Made by a program: the position numbers and the translations under genes
Source: Pleurotus djamor
Lineage: Eukaryota > Basidiomycota > Agaricomycetes > Agaricales > Pleurotaceae
Length of the DNA: 27,491 nucleotides
Direction: 5' to 3'
NCBI GenBank assembly: GCA_029747585.1
Contig: JAPEVF010000615.1
Location: 1 to 27,491, forward strand
Part shown: positions 1-11,100 of the stretch, piece by piece
Layout: each line of letters opens with the position of its first letter
Position numbering within the stretch: the stretch's first letter is position 1
Notes under the pieces: model-generated
What the model was told of the DNA's origin: nothing
The model's database searches: none
Seen by the model: the letters and a program-made list of their open reading frames with translations, nothing else

Positions 1-237
1 GCTGAGGAACTTCAGGCGAGTGGACAGTTCGATTTTCTGATGTATTCCCTTGACCTTGTACCTGTTGTACCTTGTATTACTTTGTGTTACTTTGAGTAGG
101 TTATTGTTGGCTGTATGGATGTACTCTATTTCGGAAATAGGGGGCGCTAATTCGTTAATTGGACATGCTGCAAGAACGCATGTAAACAGCGTGTAATAGA
201 TACTAGACCACCCATTCCTCTTATCGTATCCACCACC
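1..237. other. Left-edge intergenic sequence and promoter of the first gene
   Basis: No complete gene is visible. A frame open from base 1 stops within the first 100 bases and could be the tail of an upstream plus-strand gene, but it is too short to judge. The repeated CTTGTACC/CTTGTATTACTTTG-type text that follows looks like 3' UTR. The last bases before 238 read CACCACC-ATGG, a good start context for the next gene. Confidence 0.4.
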
Positions 238-2332
238 ATGGCGATTCAGTTCAATCCCTCCCTAGGGAAGACGACCAAGATCCAAGTGCCCATAAGCAAC
301 GACGGTGTCGTTCGACTCCGTTTCGTCGCTAGCGTGGACGCCGGCGAGTATGAGCGACTTGAACGCCGGGGCGTCCAGGTACAACTATGGTCGGACATCC
401 CCGCCATAGGGAGCGGACGATACACTGGACAGTGGGGTGAAATTACCTTTAAACGCGAGGCCGAAAGCACAGTCGCGCAGAAGACGAATGGTACTGCAGA
501 TGAAGGCGTGGTTCACCTCGACACGAGACTATCCGACCACGAGGCCTCGGACGATCAGAACGATGTTGTTCGTCTCTCCTTCGAGACGGACGTTCAACTT
601 GCTGGTCCATCGACGCTGGAAGTCGTTGGGAAGTGGCAGTTTTCGTTTACCTACCGGCTTGTTAGTGCGTCCGGGGAGATCACTTGGCTAGGTCAATTCG
701 GCAATGACGGTGTGCTCGTGCTGAGCTCAGAGCCGCCTGTGACTCCGATAGGGAAACGGGTTGCTGATGAACATGGTGCAACTGAATGGCTTAGACTCGG
801 TCAAACGTCGAAGTACAGCGTTGCGGCTATTTCGAAGTCAGGGTGAGTTGAATCGGTAAATGATATTCGACGAGGAATTTGGTTGCTGAACGATGATTTA
901 CAGATCCTTGTCATACTTTCCTCATTCTGGGGACGTCGAAGATGTCAATATGTTGCTCCTCGTACCGCGCATTGAACCCCAAGATATCCTATTGAATCCC
1001 GCCTTGTTACTCAGCGCGTCTTCGCCAGAATCAGGCTTGTACATTCGGGGCAACGACTACGCGCTTTCTGTGCGAGCCCCGTTGGGACTGCATACCATCG
1101 AAACCAGTATTAACAAGCCAGGATTCCAACATGCCGTTCACAAAATATTGGCGTCTGGTTTCCCGGATGCACTCCGAGTCGCCAACGCCGGTTCGACCCA
1201 AGACGCCGCTAACGATACCTTGGTTTTGTCCTCGGTGTCTAACGTCACACCCACACAGGTCATCGTCGTACCTGCACCCGGCGCCTCCCAGTCCATCGTC
1301 ACATTAGATACACAACAACTCTCTTCCGTGCTCCCGAGTGAAACCGAGCAATTCGTTGTGTACTCTCCGTCGACTGGTGCCGCCGCCCTTCTACTATGTA
1401 ATCGCGAAGCACAGAGTCTCAGCATCTCTACCGACTCTACTGGTGCAGTGCTGCTTTTCTCTGCAGCGTACGCTGTACCGAGCTCTTCTGAAAACGATGG
1501 AACCCCACCTACATTTGTGTCCTTCATCACCGAACACACGTTCTCCTCATACGAGTACGCACCGGATGTTCTGCCCACACCACCGCCCTCACCCAAACGC
1601 TTGCTCGAAGCAAGTCTCTCGATCGAGTCCGCTTCGTCTACATCCTTCCCCCCAGAATCCGACGCCCTCTCGCCATCCACATCGAAATCTTCTGATTTCA
1701 CAGAGTTGACTACGTCGCTTTCCAACACATCCGACCTTTCGTCCGTTTCCGCCTCTTCTTCGCAAAGCGATAATCAGCTACACAAGGGTCTGTCGGTGCA
1801 ACCCCTTACCGTGCGCCATAGTCGCGGGATGGTGGTTTCGTGCATGGGCTTGTTCGTCCATATGGCGAAGGTTTTCATCAAGAGTGTGTTTTGTAGGGTT
1901 TTCTATTTGATTTTTGGGCCGTCGAGGATGGTTTCTGCTAGGTCTGTTAAGAGGGTTGAGAAGGAAAAGACGAAGGAGGAGACGAAGCAGAGCGTTCCAG
2001 AGGTTGAATACGAGGAAAAGCAGGAGGTCTATACCCCGTCGGGTGAACTGCCTACGATTGAGGAAGAGGTTCTGGATACGAATGCGACGTCGTCGCCTGC
2101 TGAACCTGCCGCTTTGCCGCCTACGATCCGCCGTGTCACGCATATTTGCTTCGACGTTCAAGCTGGAAAGAACTCTTTCCTCTCGACAGACTCGAGCAAC
2201 ATCTTCATCACACAGAACGGCCAACCGATAAAAGTCTACGCAGATGGGCTTGTCGCTTCGCGGGAGACGGCGATGCAGAAGATGGCATTTGATTTGGATG
2301 TTTCTGGACGTGTAAAAGTGCGTTTGGCGTGA
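238..2332 (+). CDS. Basidiomycete protein of unknown function, 677 aa, two exons
   Basis: Exons are 238-842 and 904-2332; the 61-nt intron (GTGAGT...TTACAG) joins the two open frames in phase and gives 677 residues. The start has a strong Kozak-like context. Residues 1-200 look like a beta-rich domain: the segment around VQLWSDIP and the later FTYRLVSASGEITWLG recall the N-terminal region of fungal GH36/raffinose-synthase-like proteins. That is only an impression, and I see no GH36 catalytic domain. Residues about 425-490 are a Ser/Thr/Pro-rich, probably disordered linker. A hydrophobic stretch follows at about 509-540 and could be a membrane segment, then a charged Lys/Glu-rich stretch and a short folded-looking C-terminus (about 610-677). 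The gene converges on translin, with 138 bp between the stops. I do not recognise it and assign no function. Confidence 0.8.
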
Positions 2333-2470
2333 TTTTGTATGTTTGTTTTGTGTGTCATTCTATACTGTAGGTGTATGCGTATGCGTATGGACAATTGTAT
2401 GTAGATATATGTTGTACTTCCCTCCATCCTCTGTTGTATGCCACATCCTGTAAGTGTCTGAAGACTGAAT

Positions 2471-3416
2471 TTAGTCTCGGACATCTACGGTGGCTTGGTC
2501 TTGTCGTCGTATTTGTTGCGATGTAGCACGGGCGACAATGTCGTCAAGCATCTCAGGTGGGAGATCGTACTCGTAGCCACGGACGACGATAGCATAAGTC
2601 GCTGTATCAAATTGAAAAGTTGGCTTAGATTAGAATTTAGAGAGAAACCAACCGTCTTCGATCTTTTCCAGAGAGTTGGCGGTGACGGCCTGCTTTTTGG
2701 AGAGCTCTCGGACGTATGGTGTGAACGCCTCGAAATCAGCTTTGCAGTTGCGTACAAAGGTGCAGACTTCCATGGCGTGCTTACGACCACCGCGCTGCGA
2801 CATGGCGGATATGGATAAGCGCATTAGTTCGCCGGTGAGGTCGGAGAGGCCGAGAAGATAGTCAGATGGTGTCACAGGGAAGAACTAGTTTGGGAAAGCT
2901 GGAATGAGAGACCTGTGCACGTAAGAGTAAAGAAGGACGCTTTAACTGGAACGCCGTTATCGTCTGATAGGGAGCGTTGGACTTCCTTGAGCGGTATGAG
3001 CGACCAGTGTTCGAGGAAGTAAGCGAAGCTCAGTGCTTCGATGTATTCTTGCAGACCTGGAGAGACTTGTTGCTGATACCGCCAGTAGTGATCGCCGGCT
3101 AGCTCGTCACGGAGACCGGCATAGATGGTTTGTATTTCCTTCAACTTGACAAATCCTGTAGCAGCCGCAGCCGCGAGCCCTGACTTGTTCGGATCGGCCA
3201 GGGATTCTAGTGCGAGACGATGGAGCAGAAAGATAATCTTTTTGGACAGGGCGGTGATGTCCCGACTGGCCTGACGAGGAGAGTTGGGCGGTGATTCAGA
3301 GATGCAAGAGTTGTTGAAGCAAGGGAGGGAAAGACCTTTATGAGACGCTCCCTTCTATCATAATGACTGTCGAGATCGTCTCTGAAGAGGGTGAAGGAGG
3401 ACGGAATTGTGGACAT
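2471..3416 (-). CDS. Translin (C3PO/TRAX partner), 255 aa, four exons
   Basis: Translin is a helical protein that binds single-stranded RNA and DNA. It assembles into octamers alone or with TRAX, and the hetero-octamer C3PO is an RNase involved in small-RNA and tRNA processing. Exons from the start are 3336-3416, 2947-3270, 2653-2884 and 2471-2601, with introns of 65, 62 and 51 nt; all phases join. Family blocks are visible in order: HYDRRERLIKASRDITALSKK near residue 20, YWRYQQQVSPGLQEYIEALSF near 85-105, DYLLGLSDLTGELMRLSIS after residue 135, and YAIVVRGYEYDLPPEMLDDIV near the end. The length is slightly above the human protein (228). The third donor (GTTAAA) is weak; it was chosen because it restores the family sequence. 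The start is the first ATG of the frame after the upstream stop-free stretch that begins with the conserved N-terminus. It shares a short divergent promoter with the HIT gene. Confidence 0.93.
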
Positions 3417-3561
3417 GTTACGGTGATGGCGGTAACCAAGGGGCGTGCCGATCACGTGGCAAGTTGCATAGTTGCTACGCTTTCAAGTTTGTCTGCTCCT
3501 CCCTTCATCATCATCGTCGTCCCCGTCCTCCTCGCTGTCGTCGTCGTCGCTGCCCACAACG
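3417..3561. promoter_or_regulatory. Compact bidirectional promoter, translin / HIT gene
   Basis: Only 145 bp separate the two divergent ATGs (3416 on minus, 3562 on plus). The right half is a TCR-type pyrimidine-rich repeat (TCATCATCATCGTCGTC..., about 3505-3550), as is common just upstream of fungal transcription starts. No clear TATA box is seen. Confidence 0.6.
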
Positions 3562-4665
3562 ATGGCGTTTTCTCCTAAGCCAGGCTGTCCAATGTGCAGC
3601 ATCGTCTCCACCGCTACACATGCGCCCTCCAACTCACCCCGCTCGCCGTCATTTCCAATTGGCTCGACCCAGCCAGAGGTTTTGTGGAGAGACGAGAACT
3701 TTACGGCCTACCGAGAAAAGGCAAATCCAGTCTCGAGCAAGGGCCATGTTATAATTGCCTTCAAGTGAGCCGCTTGCGTTTCACTCATCGCTGTCTTTTC
3801 CGGACTGACTTGTCATGTTTTGCCAGCTTGCATGTGCCATCGCTGTACACTTTGGTGCGTCAGCATTAGAAGGCCTTATTTTCATCAATATTTACTTATA
3901 TAATTACAGTCTTCAACGGACTTGCCTCTGCTCGTCAATCTTCGCAACTTGGCCCATCGGCTCCTCACATCTCTCCTTCCCCCGAGTTCCCCGCTCCAGA
4001 CTCCCCAGCCAAGTAATTTCTATCCCTCGCCTCCCAGCGCCAGCCTGCAGTCTCCGTCAGCAGCCACATTCCTTACCCCGACCACCTCTTCATACGGCCG
4101 TCGATCCCATGACGCCCTCCACTCGCCCGCCATCCCATCTCAGACACCCCTTCAGGCACACACAGATTTCCACATCGGCTTCATTACTCCGCCTTTCAAA
4201 GACACGAAGATACCTGTCACAGACCACCTCCACGCCCATGCATACATCGGGCCAGCTGACCTAATGGGCTGGTGGCGGGGCGTCGCTTACTCTTCAATAG
4301 CTTGGTACACCGTTGATGATTTAATTGCAGAAATAAGGTAGGCTTCTCTTCGTTTCGCTTCGCCGTTGACTGGATCACATATTGAACCGTCCCTTTCTTC
4401 TCCTTTTCTTCCGTCTAGGGAATCTGTTTCAAACAACCGGATAAAGTCAGGGTACGAAAACCGTGGCCCAGCGCCAATCGACCTCGTCCCAAGCGCCGGT
4501 GCTCGATGCGGCAACGCCGATGGAGTAGAAACATCCGAACCAGGTCTTTCGCAGCCTGACGCAGACTTGGAGGAAGGACAGGGCACTTTCCCATCCCTGA
4601 TGAGAAGGCCGACGACCCCTACTATACTCGAGCCTCAAAACCGCATACCCAGCCTTAGCGTATGA
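3562..4665 (+). CDS. HIT-domain (histidine triad) protein, 301 aa, four exons
   Basis: HIT proteins are nucleotide hydrolases or transferases that attack the alpha-phosphate of a bound nucleotide. Exons are 3562-3764, 3827-3854 (28 nt), 3910-4337 and 4419-4665; introns are 62, 55 and 81 nt and all phases join. The N-terminal half has the strand DENFTAYREKANPVSSKGH and a following IIAFNLHVPSLYTL block assembled across two introns. The triad motif reads HLHAHAY at residues about 183-189, which fits the H-phi-H-phi-H pattern with all three histidines present. A Pro/Ser-rich insertion of about 60 residues (about 100-165) separates the two halves of the domain. A short CPMC near residue 10 could bind metal, as in some HIT proteins. 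The C-terminal 60 residues look disordered. Which HIT branch it belongs to cannot be decided by eye. Confidence 0.88.
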
Positions 4666-5094
4666 GTCCAAGGATTCTTAAATACGACATGGATATATAC
4701 CTGTTATAAGTATTAGCCTTCACTGGATGATCATGGCTTCTTTCATCTGGCCTCTCCGCCTAATCCGATTCAAACCCACATATTGGCCGCCTTGGACTCT
4801 TTCCCGTAGACATAGCATCAACGCTAATGATCATTCATTGCATATATACCAACCCTTGTCCGTCTTTAGGCTTTAGGTAAACTGCCAGTCCTGTAGTATT
4901 GAATTCAAAAAGGGACTTTGTAGGGCTGAGGCGCAATGAGCTCGAAGCTCATATTAAGTATTCGAGTAACTATTGTATATACACACGTTTCCTATCCAAT
5001 CTATGAAATCATTATTCAGTAGCATCTGAGTATCATGTAGGTACATTATACGGCATTGGGTTCAGCCCTCGAGACTGTCAGGGTTCCCAAATAT
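4666..5094. other. Convergent 3'-3' intergenic region
   Basis: This 429-bp region lies between the HIT stop and the BLM10 stop. It is A/T-rich with ATATATAC and TGTATATACAC tracts, which fits 3' UTRs and polyadenylation signals on both strands. If the last BLM10 intron were retained, the reading frame would continue to a TAA at 5046-5048. No further gene is seen. Confidence 0.6.
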
Positions 5095-5102
5095 CTACGC
5101 AT
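5095..5102 (-). other. BLM10: 8-nt terminal coding exon of BLM10
   Basis: The last exon carries only two bases of a Tyr codon, an Ala codon and the TAG stop. It follows a 59-nt intron (5103-5161) with GTAAGC donor and CTTCAG acceptor. Splicing turns ...SSY-C into ...SSYYA, restoring the conserved Blm10 tail. Confidence 0.9.
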
Positions 5103-8100
5103 CTGAAGGGAAAAAAAGTGTTTTAGCGCAAAACGGGCTGCGCTGACGATGCGATGCTTACAGTATGATGATCCGGTGAGGAGTGTTGATAAAGCGATGA
5201 GTTGATCTTCGTCAAACTTCTTACAGTCTTCATGCCATGTATCTTGATGTGTCTTCTTGAAATTGCTCGCACACTTCCTCACCGTGGTAGATATCGGAAT
5301 CTATAGCACAGACACCAGGGCGTTTACGTTGAGAAAACGATCATCACGGTTCGAACGAGAAAGAAACCACGCACCGGGTCGTATGTGTGCTCCGCAAGAA
5401 CATTAGCAAGGAGCTCAGGCATCCACTTTTCTACCGTGTACGGGTAACTGTCCACCAACGCGCATATTCCTAGTATCGCAGCATGACGTTGTCGGATAGC
5501 CTTGTTGTAATCAGGTGATTGGCGTTCGGGGATGTAACTGTTCTTCGCGAGTCGGATAAAGCGGTCCTACAAGGGGGAGTGTGGGATCAACGGACTCGTT
5601 ATCAATCAGACGAACGGGGATAGAGGAACCAAATTGTGGGTGTTGGGAAGCAGAGATACGTGCAGGAATTACAGCATCTGCGTTCCGTTGCCCAAGGTCG
5701 TGGATTTGGTATTGAAAGACAAAGAGAAGCCTTCAGAACGCCACAGGGATAGACGCGAAAGAAGGAGAAGAGCTGGGCCACGATAAAGGGAAGAAGAAGC
5801 CGTACCTTCAGTGTGATGACACTACGCCTTGGGGAGAGGCGGAGTATACCTGATAATGTTCTAGAGGATGTACGAGATCTTAAGCGTCATTGGCACTAAA
5901 TCAAGAGAAATCTACTCACGTAGCCGCCATTTGTCGGACCTCAACGATTTCATCGTCGAGACAGCGGCAAAGAACCTAAGGCGATTTATTCTGATTCAAA
6001 TCTCCAGGATAAGGACCAACACAGTCACGCACCTCCAAGATCTCCACCACCTTGGTCTCAGTGATCAAAGGTACTTGGCGGAAATAGAAAACTAGGAACC
6101 AGGTGCGTTAAGAGGTCGGGCAGAAAGTGGGTAGAGGCATGCCCACAAACCTTGAACTAATGGCAGCGCCTTCAGGCGAACTCTCCAGGACTACGACGTG
6201 GGAAGCGAAGTCAGTATCTGATAACCGTGATAACGGTATACGCACAGGTGAAGCTTGGATAGCTTCGAACATCGCATCCAAGATGGGGTTGATGAGGGGG
6301 CGAGGTGGAGTGACACCACACATCCTGACTAACAGCATGCCGGCTCGCGAAGACAGCTCGTTGTTATCGTTCACTGAGGAAGATCAACCTGAGATGAGGC
6401 AAACTGATCGTTCATGTACACAGACCTTCCGCGAACCGGAAGAGTTCAGGCTATCAGAGCGATCCATGAATATGGAACGTGTTTAGAGATTCGAAAAAGA
6501 AGGCACATACCATTAAAGGCAGGATGTAATCGAAGACAGATATGGCATGCGTATCGTGAATCGACTGCCAAAGCCACTTGCAGACAGTTACGCCAACCCT
6601 GTGGAGTATGATGAGAAGGCGTTCATGGTGGTTCTATTGACTCACCGATCATAAGTGGACTGGAAAGCACGAGCGCCTGGCAAACGAAGCTCTCGCCACT
6701 CAGCAAACTTCCCAACCAACTCCTTGATTCTCTCCTTGTGGTAGTAGCCCCGCATACTCATTATGTCATAGTCAATGGGAAGGATGCGACACTCCTTCAC
6801 AAAAGATTCCACAGTGGGCAGGGAAGGTTTGGGTAGCCACTAGGGAAGTTGGGATTATGAGGTAAGTCAAACGGATGCAAAAGTAACAAACAAACCTTAA
6901 TCTTCGCTGAGAAAGCCAGCATTTCCCCCACATAGGCACGGACCTAGAACATGGTTACCAGGTGACACATGGTCAACGAGTATAGCAAACCGAACTCACA
7001 TCATCATGGTCGTTGCTGATTTCTCGCCAGTAATGGTTCATAATCTCGTCTGCCCATGGCGTAAATTTCCAATTGAGTTCCGAGTAAAAGGCGCGGAAGG
7101 GTGATAAGATCTTGATGGCATCGAAAGAAGATTCACCGCCGAAGTCTTTGGATTTGACCTCGTTAACTAGGAAATCGACAAGGGGCTGAACGCGGCGAGG
7201 ATCCTTCTTGTAGAACATGTACTAGATACGCCGTCAGGGACGCAGTCGCGGAAAGGAAGAGCACGCGTTACCTCAAGGAAGGAAACCCAGATGGTGAGGG
7301 TGTCAGATAAGATGTTTTGTTTGAATATCTTGGGGATATAAGGAGAGAACCATTTCCACAGTCGTTTTTGTTTCTCTAGAGACCAATGCTTGGAGCCTGT
7401 GAAGATGTTGCAGGGATGAGGACGGGTTGGATTCCGTACGGAGTAACTGACCGTTGAGAACGCCTGCTAGAAGTTCAGCGGCTGCGCGTTGTTTATTCTG
7501 ATCTTTGTCCAGGATAAGCTTGGTGAGTTGAGGTTTCAGCACTTCGAGAGGCTCATCTTCCATGACTTGGACTATATACAGACTGAGGAGGGGCGTGCAA
7601 CGGGACAGCTGAGATAGCTCACAAATTGACTTGACGCAAGAAACATTGTCTTGGGTAAGGGTAACATCATCGGTTTCTTCAGCATAATATGTGATGAGAT
7701 TCTCCCAAAAGTTCGGATCCATAGCGGCATCGCGAAGTACGGAAATAGCAGGTTCGCTTGGTTTATCCCAGGGTTTGAATGTGGACGTTGATGGGTGTGG
7801 CGAAGAGTATACAAAGAATCGGCCGGGCCATGAAAGCCAACCTGGGGGATCCGAATCACGGAAAGACCTATTCGCTTATCAGCTAATTGCGCTGGAACAA
7901 ATAGCAAGAGCCAACCTGTTGGGCATGTCGGGTAGAGGACGGCAATATTGGGCCAATACTTCCAAGGTGTAGGATTGAGAAGGGTTGGTGACGGACACAA
8001 TCTGCTTCAAAGGGTTGTGGTTACGGCCAAGAACGAGGTCAACGGGACCGTGACTGAACGTTCGAAGCTTTAAGTTTCTGAGCGTTTTCATCACTGCGCG

Positions 8101-11100
8101 TTGGGCGTACTGGTAGTTCAAAACTATCAGGGACTGTGGTCGATGGTCTGAATAGATGAATTCTTACGTATCGCTATGAACAACACAACGTTAGAAACGG
8201 AAGGCTGTATCGAGGATATCGCGCGAACTTACGACATTGGGCTGATCGTCTGCCGTGCTATCAAGGAAGTACTTCAACAATTTTGGATTCAACGGCACGT
8301 CCCGGCGACTAAGGGTTCGGAGGCACCTGACGGCGGCGATGGCATACTTCCAGTGAGTATCGTCGGACTCTCCAACCTCTAGTATTACGGAGGTCTTCAC
8401 GTTTGTCAGCGCGATAACGTGCATAGGGGAGGAGACTGACCGCCCGCTTAATCCCGTCATTTGCTATATTGATGCGCTTGATCCTTTGCACCGTGCAACG
8501 GTTCACCACGGACTTCGCAGAAGCATCATAGGGAAGGAGTACTTTGAGCTCTTGAACGGCTTTATCTAGATTAGGGTTTCGTGTGTCGTACACAACAAAC
8601 GAGGGCTCAGTAAAGCTTCCTATGCCTGTGACGTAGTCAGTATGCAATCACTTTGGTAAAGATAGCAGCGAACGAACATCCATCTGCAACAGCGGCAACA
8701 GCATCTTGGATTGAAGGCTGAGTAAATGTCAGCTCAACGTTCAGTGCGTAACTGACACGTGAAGACCGACCTTTTCATTATGTTGACATCCGAACAGATG
8801 CTGGAAGAGCTCCGCGCATAGCCTCGGTTCTGTGAGAAAGCTCAACAAGCAACGAAGCAAAAACCAAGCTGACAATTACCTGTGACGGCATATTTGCCGA
8901 AGGAAGAAAGATGAAGCGTCCAAAGGGCACCTTTCATCCGATCATCGTCCGTGCCAGGCTGCAGAGCCTTGTACAGTTTGGGCAAAGCCCTACGACGAAC
9001 GCCGTCATAATACTTGAAGGGTACTTAGCAGATTCTAGACATACGTTAGATAGACTACATACAGAGCAAAGGGCGTCCAACAAAGACTGGCTCGACCTGA
9101 AACGGACAATCAGAGGAGTTGATAAGTAGTATGCAGACGCTAGACGCACTGTCGTATGGTGGCATACTGCCACATGCACCAGTCGGTGACATCATCGATT
9201 AACTTATCTTCGAGAGGCCCTCGTAGACGCTCTATTGTGTTCCATCGCAATCTTGCCGAGTTGTAGTACCTGGCCAGTCATCAGATATATGTACATGAGA
9301 GGAAAGAGTAATCGTACCGGGCTTTGCGAACCCAAACTGCTCTAGGCCATACTTTTTGACCACCGTATTGTCGGGCAATGTTCGCTTCGTTTGTATGTTG
9401 CTCGTGGTTTACATAATAGCTGGGACGTTGTGAGCACAGAACAGGGAAGGAGTTTGAGCCAAGTACCTGTCTCTACTATCGCCATATTCGAGCATGTAGG
9501 TGCGAATGGATCTGACCTTGTCAGGGCACAATGTGAGTGAGCAAATGTTGGCATGAATAAGTGGACATACAAGCATGTTAACCGCATCCACAGTATTCTC
9601 TTCCCCTTGCTGAAGAAGAGTCAATGAAGCATTGTGCAGGAACCATCCGAATCGTCGTCTCAACGTTGTGATATATCGATGACGAGGATCAGAGGGGTCC
9701 GTCAGGGAGAACCCTGAATTTAAGGGGTCAACAAAACCAATCATCTCCGGTATTTCATCCCTAGAGCAGACAAACAATGAGGAGCATGAGGGTAGAAGCA
9801 TATGGGGACTCACAGGATGTCACTTCCGGATACCATACTTCGAACATCTTCAGCACGGATATCATCCCTGGCAAATGTAGGGATTCCGGAGAAGGCGTTG
9901 CGAACAAAACTCAGATGCCTGTGACGTATTGGTCATTGTCATTGATGGGTGGGTGAGAGCACCTACCGACAGAGGTCATTTCGCCAAACAGCATCTCTCA
10001 TGGTTCCTGAAAACAGCTCAGCGCCGCCGATGAGGGGGAACGTGATGACTTACCTGGAGATAACAGGCCCTCCAACGTCTTCAAGGTCGGCTCGATGAGT
10101 TCTTTGAAAATCTTGATAATGAAGTCTATTTCTTCGGTGGTAGGTACATGCCAGGAAAACTACACAATACTCAGCAGCGTCACGAGTTGGGAGGCTGTAG
10201 ACGCACCTTCACTTCCTCTGCAGAATACAGCTTTCCCCAATGATGATGGTGATTCCGACGGAACTCTGGAAAGTGATGAATAGAATATGAAAATGCGGAT
10301 GGACGTTGGGCGTACCATCACTCTCCCATGTGTCAGGGTTGACAAACCTGTTCTCCAAAGGATATGTATGGGAAAGGGTCAGCAACATACTGGAGAGAAG
10401 TTTGCCGCTCCAGGAATACCCTCTCTTGGAGAAGGTCTTATTATGCAACAACTCCAGCAGGTGAAGGAATTTGTCTTGATATTTGAGAACCTAAGGCGAG
10501 TCAATGCCTCCGATCGAATAACACGTCTTCAGGTGCACTTACTGCGCGGCCATCACTATATGGATCAGTCAGTAGCTTTTATGGGGAGAAAGCACTTCAC
10601 GCACTTATACACGGTTCCTCGCAAGATAGCCAAGTCTGAAGAATATGTGAGTGTCGGTTATGCTCGAAGAGCAACGAACTTACTCCAATGAAGGGTGGCA
10701 TCAGATGGCATAGGGGTCGAAGCTGAAGTTGTCCGTAACGAACTAGCACCGTGCTCCAACTCGACAATAATATTGTTGTAACAAAAGTCAAAGAACTTAT
10801 GAAGTGTCTTCTGTGGGTTCGCGTTCGCAACACACTCGACAAGTTGGTGTATCGCTCTGACTGCGTTCGATCTGACTGTGGTACTTGCGTAGTCGAAAAC
10901 CATCTTCAGGACAAGATCATAGAGAGGTTCCGACAGATGGACGCAGATTTGTCGACAAGCGCCAGTGACTGCATCCACTACTTGGACTAATCGAGAGTAA
11001 GTGATTGGTTCATGGGGGATGCAAATGAAGAAACGACCTTCAGACACGCCGCCAGCGGTCCCATCTACGCCTTCTTCGGGTAGGTTCTCCAGAAGTTGAA

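Noticed and set aside
1138..1728. Minus-strand frame of about 196 codons inside the first gene
   Set aside because: Antisense shadow; the plus frame has the intron, the Kozak-like start and better composition.
7572..8000. Alternative minus-strand frame reading PWKYWPNIAVLYP as a BLM10 exon
   Set aside because: Using it needs a 40-nt intron just before; the frame with NPLKQIVSVTNPSQSY and a normal 49-nt intron fits phase and family pattern better. The choice remains uncertain.
9969..10691. Plus-strand frames within the BLM10 interval as nested genes
   Set aside because: The minus strand codes continuously with in-phase exons here; the plus frames are shadows without splice or start support.
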